Shown here one piece after another: positions 58,630 through 64,000 of a DNA stretch of 64,000 nucleotides. The notes under the pieces were generated by a model, which worked only from the letters and a program-made list of their open reading frames with translations, did not search any database and had not been told where the DNA came from. Made by a program: the position numbers and the translations under genes. The DNA is from Ashinkailepas kermadecensis (Eukaryota; Arthropoda; Thecostraca; Neolepadidae): positions 130,001 to 194,000 of the forward strand of contig JAOTOM010004132.1 of the NCBI GenBank assembly GCA_034440615.1, given 5' to 3'. Numbering within the stretch: the stretch's first letter is position 1; every line of letters starts with the position of its first letter.

Positions 58630-59684
58630 GAGAGGGGGGGCTGCATTCCGGGGCACGCCCTTGGCAACGTCTCTACAAACCCGGCTCACGAATTTTCGCC
58701 GGGCACGCCTGGAAATTCGTGCAGAAAACGGGTGTTGCAAGCGATAAGCGATGGGAGCTACTTACATGTGAAAAACCCCTATTCGAGGAAATCCGCACTT
58801 CTTCCGTAATGCATGCAACAGCGCATTCCCCGCCCATGTCCAGAACTGGGCATGACGGTCACTAACAAGCCCGCCCCACGTGCATGTGTATGTGGCGCAG
58901 AACGGAGCGACCTCGGCCCCACAGGAATGCAGTCGTGCATGTCTTCAGTGAAGCAGATTGCCATCCTGTGATTCGCATATTACCAATTTGATAGCAGTAC
59001 CGATGCACTTCATGCACTTCATGTTTTGTGCAGCGTGTTATGCAATCGTTCTGCACTATTTTGCAGCGCATTGCTGCTGCTTTAATTTACGGAGAAAATG
59101 TTCCAACTTGATTACAAGATATGCATTCATGACAAACAGAGGCTGATTTGTTGAGCTCATCGGTATGTCGCTAGTCAGATAACGCCTACATTTCATGATG
59201 TCCAAATATCGCTCTCTTCAAGAGACACCCAGTGGAGGAACTTGTCCAAAATTAATGAGGTGAAGTGGGGGTGGGGTGGGGAAAATGGGATTTGTCATGC
59301 CATTGTTTCCAATGAACGCTCATAGGTCCCGTGACCTTGGAAAAATTGGGGAAGTGTTCCCCCAAAGGGAACTTTCCACCTCCGGAGATCAGGTGTCTTC
59401 CATAACATAACGACCGATGTACGTAGTTTCCAGATACCGCTGTCTCCATGAGACAACCATGTCTTCCATAACATAGCGACCGTCGTCCATAGTTCCCAAA
59501 CACCGCAGTCCTGATAATGTTCCATGACCTTTATAACCTGATGACCCGACACCGGCCCACTCTCATTAGCATTTGCACAAAATCTTTTCCGTTAAAACAT
59601 CCATCAGCACCCTACAATTATACCATGTCGTCCCCAAGTGCCTTCAAAGATAGGAACCAAGCGCACAAAATCTCTATCTATCTC
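58630..59684. other. Intron sequence with one ~62-bp duplication, no exon recognised
   Basis: GTCTTCCATAACATARCGAC, CGWYGTMCRTAGTTYCCARA occurs at about 59395 and 59460. The remainder is unique. Confidence 0.5.
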
Positions 59685-62205
<2,521 letters not shown>

Positions 62206-62207
62206 TG

Positions 62208-62362
62208 GTGGTGATTATTTGCTTTACCACTCGTCGAGTGCTTCGGGTCGTCAATCTCTCACGCCGATTAGTAGCGGACAAAGAGTAGCGACACGTCGGA
62301 CCCGAGCCCACAACCTTTCGGTTGGGAGTCGCTCGCCTTGCCCCTAGACTGCTACATGCGCC
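62208..62362 (-). mobile_element. tRNA-derived SINE (type 1), diverged copy, minus strand
   Basis: Read on the minus strand: AGTCTAGGGGCAAGGCGAGC (box A region), GGTTGTGGGCTCGGGTCC (box B), TGTCGCTACTCTTTGTCCGC, ACTAATCGGCGTGAGAGATT, then a worn end GAGTGGTAAAGCAAATA. It is collinear with the copies at 27.3 and 41.5 kb but with many substitutions, so it is older. No target-site duplication seen. Confidence 0.85.
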
Positions 62363-63173
62363 CAGAAATGTGCACCGCGCTTGCATTCGAACTAGGACGG
62401 ACGATCCGTCACATGTCACACAAACTCACCGCTAGTGAACTGATAGTCCTGTATCGAGGCAGGTGTAGTGCTGGTGAACAGTTCTCCAGCTGAATATATG
62501 GACCGATAGTAGACATTCCGGACTACATTACGGTACGGATACATCAAACGAGCACACCGATTATTAGGGAAATGAAGCAGTTGTATGACGGGTATAATTG
62601 ACACTTAGATTAGCTAATGACACGGAATATGGGCCAAGTGCTACCTAATGCTGGCTTTCGCCGTGTGCTATGCGTCAAGACCGCTCCACTTTGCGTGAGG
62701 TTCAATTACCAATACCAGTGTCCCGTCGCGCAGAATAATTACATCGACCTGACATCGAAATATCTTGCTACTGAGACTGATAAGAGTCTGAGACTGATGA
62801 GATAAGACATTGTTATTTTATGTCACTCATACTGGTTGTTCGTGTCTGTCACTTGCTGTCATGAACTGCCGCCCATGCCCATTCTGTGCCATGAATTTAT
62901 TGTGCACACTGCGATGGTTTGTCACCTATACAGGAGCTCCCTTTGCCGACACTATTTTTATCCTGGCAGACTAAACACTTCGGTCTGCGGCTGTACTGAC
63001 GTGTGAAATGAAAAGAAAAGAAAAACAGCTGTTGCGCTCTACAAAGAAGCACACAGGAACTTTTGGCAAAACACAGCAATATACTGCCATGTTTATGGCA
63101 CAATTGCATACCTTGACATCGTCTTGCTGCCATGCTGATATTCCTGCCTTACACAATGCTGTCCTGCTTCCAG
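62363..63173. other. Intron sequence, no further exon recognised
   Basis: Unique sequence up to the acceptor CCTGCTTCCAG of exon 4. Confidence 0.5.
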
Positions 63174-63237
63174 ATTAATTCTTCGGATGCGTCCGGGTGG
63201 CCTAATACGGATATATGACGGAGTTCTGATGCAGGGG
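63174..63237 (+). CDS. Exon 4: 64-nt exon joining RA domain 1 to RA domain 2
   Basis: A very short exon between acceptor TGTCCTGCTTCCAG (ending 63173) and donor GGG|GTACGT (63238). Its first base completes the AG left by exon 3 (AGA, Arg). The next 21 codons read LILRMRPGGLIRIYDGVLMQ and then G, ending in phase 0. RPGGLIRIYDGVL is the first strand of a second RA domain. The exact phase fit on both sides and the RA-like sequence make chance unlikely, although the exon has no ATG-started open frame and is easily missed. Confidence 0.8.
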
Positions 63238-63835
63238 GTACGTGTCTACAACCAAGTATTGCGCCATGTGAAGTGTGATGGGCTTCTTGAAGCATCTCCC
63301 TTCTGCAGTGATTCAGACAGATGAACAGTTTAAGTGCCATAGGTCTGGTCGGTCAAGTGACGTTTGTCATGCGTTGATGCGTGTACCAGTCATTGACAGC
63401 CATACTCGTGGGTGGAGAATGGGGCAGGTCAGCTTAGCGCGCGCCACACCGGCGCTGACACGTTTGCAACTGGCTGCATCGCAGCGTCATCATTTTTATC
63501 ACTTTGTAACGCCAAAATGCTTCGCGATCCCTCATCAGTGAAGTTCGCTGTTCGCGACACTGAACGGAGAAAACCGGTAACTTAGTTTTTCCGATTCTCC
63601 TGGAATGGAATCCCTAGAATAAGCAGCCGCGTGTTCCGCTTATGAGACGATCAGGACGCCGCGATAAGCTTGCCTGTCTGTCACAGTTAGTTAGTTATTT
63701 TAGTTTAATGACGGTTCGACCAGTTCTATGCTCATAAGCGCCCATCGCCTTGACTATGGTCAGCCGTCGGTAGTGATCTGGCTACTCGTTCCGCTGCTCG
63801 TTCGCCGATTGTTCTGATTATCGCCTGGCTTCCAG
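63238..63835. other. Intron 4
   Basis: A 598-nt intron from GTACGT to GGCTTCCAG. No repeats. Confidence 0.8.
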
Positions 63836-63949
63836 TCCCACTACAAGAGTCTGCTGGTGTCGGAGCGCACGGAAACCACCGACCTGCTGCGGCTGATCCT
63901 CAACTGCAGCAACTGCAGGGAGGGCACCGACCGGTTCTTCCTTCTGGAG
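63836..63949 (+). CDS. Exon 5: second RA domain, N-terminal part (gene continues past the window)
   Basis: A 114-nt exon between acceptor GCCTGGCTTCCAG (ending 63835) and donor CTGGAG|GTGAGC (63950). It encodes 38 residues in phase 0/0: SHYKSLLVSERTETTDLLRL, ILNCSNCREGTDRF, FLLE. This is a beta strand with the HYKSLLVS hairpin, the TTDLLRLILN helix and the start of the next strand, as in RA domains. The two RA halves resemble each other (EYKTLSV in exon 2 and HYKSLLV here). The rest of the domain and the C-terminal part of the protein lie to the right of the window. The Cys pair NCSNC is probably not metal-binding. Confidence 0.85.
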
Positions 63950-64000
63950 GTGAGCCGAACGGATCGCGCGCGCTGAAATCGGCGCTCGACGCGACCGCCG

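Overview
This is an animal (metazoan) nuclear genomic window, not a prokaryotic one. No open reading frame looks like an intact single-exon gene. Coding sequence occurs as short exons bounded by GT/AG splice sites, and the rest is intron or intergenic DNA full of minisatellites, microsatellites, tRNA-derived SINEs and a decayed non-LTR retrotransposon. The retrotransposon relic reads like jockey/CR1-type elements of arthropods. With the SINE tails ending in AACCAACCAACC and the extreme minisatellite load, a crustacean (possibly a barnacle-type arthropod) is my best guess; this is inference from memory of family character, not a search.

The one gene I can support lies on the + strand from about 37.7 kb to beyond the right edge. 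Five exons (37718-37982, 49609-49786, 55845-55929, 63174-63237, 63836-63949) join with matching intron phases (0,1,2,0) into about 235 codons: a Ser-rich leader, a Ras-association (RA) domain split over exons 2-4, and the start of a second RA domain in exons 4-5. Tandem RA domains of this kind point to a rau/CG8965-like small-GTPase-binding adaptor. Its introns are long and hold most of the repeats of the right half.

Layout. 1-2.2 kb: unique, then a CpG-rich block (1.3-2.05 kb). 2.25-3.75 kb: broken non-LTR retrotransposon with a 21-bp minisatellite grown inside its reverse-transcriptase frame. 4.5-5.9 kb: 24-bp array interrupted by a 64-bp hairpin retroposon module. 6-21 kb: short arrays and unique DNA, including a MITE-like element (8.8-9.3 kb) and a 119-bp array with a TGACGTCA site per unit (18.7-19.4 kb). 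21.2-24.6 kb: three adjoining arrays (23, 21 and 38 bp). 27.3 kb: SINE with target-site duplication. 29.1-30.06 kb: 43-bp array with 172-bp higher-order structure. 31.1-33.5 kb: 26-bp array and a 2-kb two-module array. 34.6-38.3 kb: five arrays, two of which closely flank the first exon. 38-49.6 kb: intron with hairpins, a SINE and an unidentified coding-like minus-strand stretch. 49.8-55.8 kb: intron with two SINE types, 51- and 61-bp arrays, and a 22-bp array ending about 30 bp before exon 3. 56-63 kb: intron with the second MITE-like copy, the best copy of the hairpin module (13-bp target-site duplication) and a 1-kb TC-rich tract. 63.1-64 kb: two more exons.

Tandem repeats cover very roughly a quarter of the window (about 15 kb by adding array lengths), in some 30 arrays of different units. 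They explain nearly all long open frames seen. The most unusual signal is the family of about 60-bp hairpin modules (GGGCGC, about 21 nt, GCGCCC, then an A/C-rich tail). They carry target-site duplications, share their tail with the local SINEs, and three of four copies sit inside minisatellite arrays.
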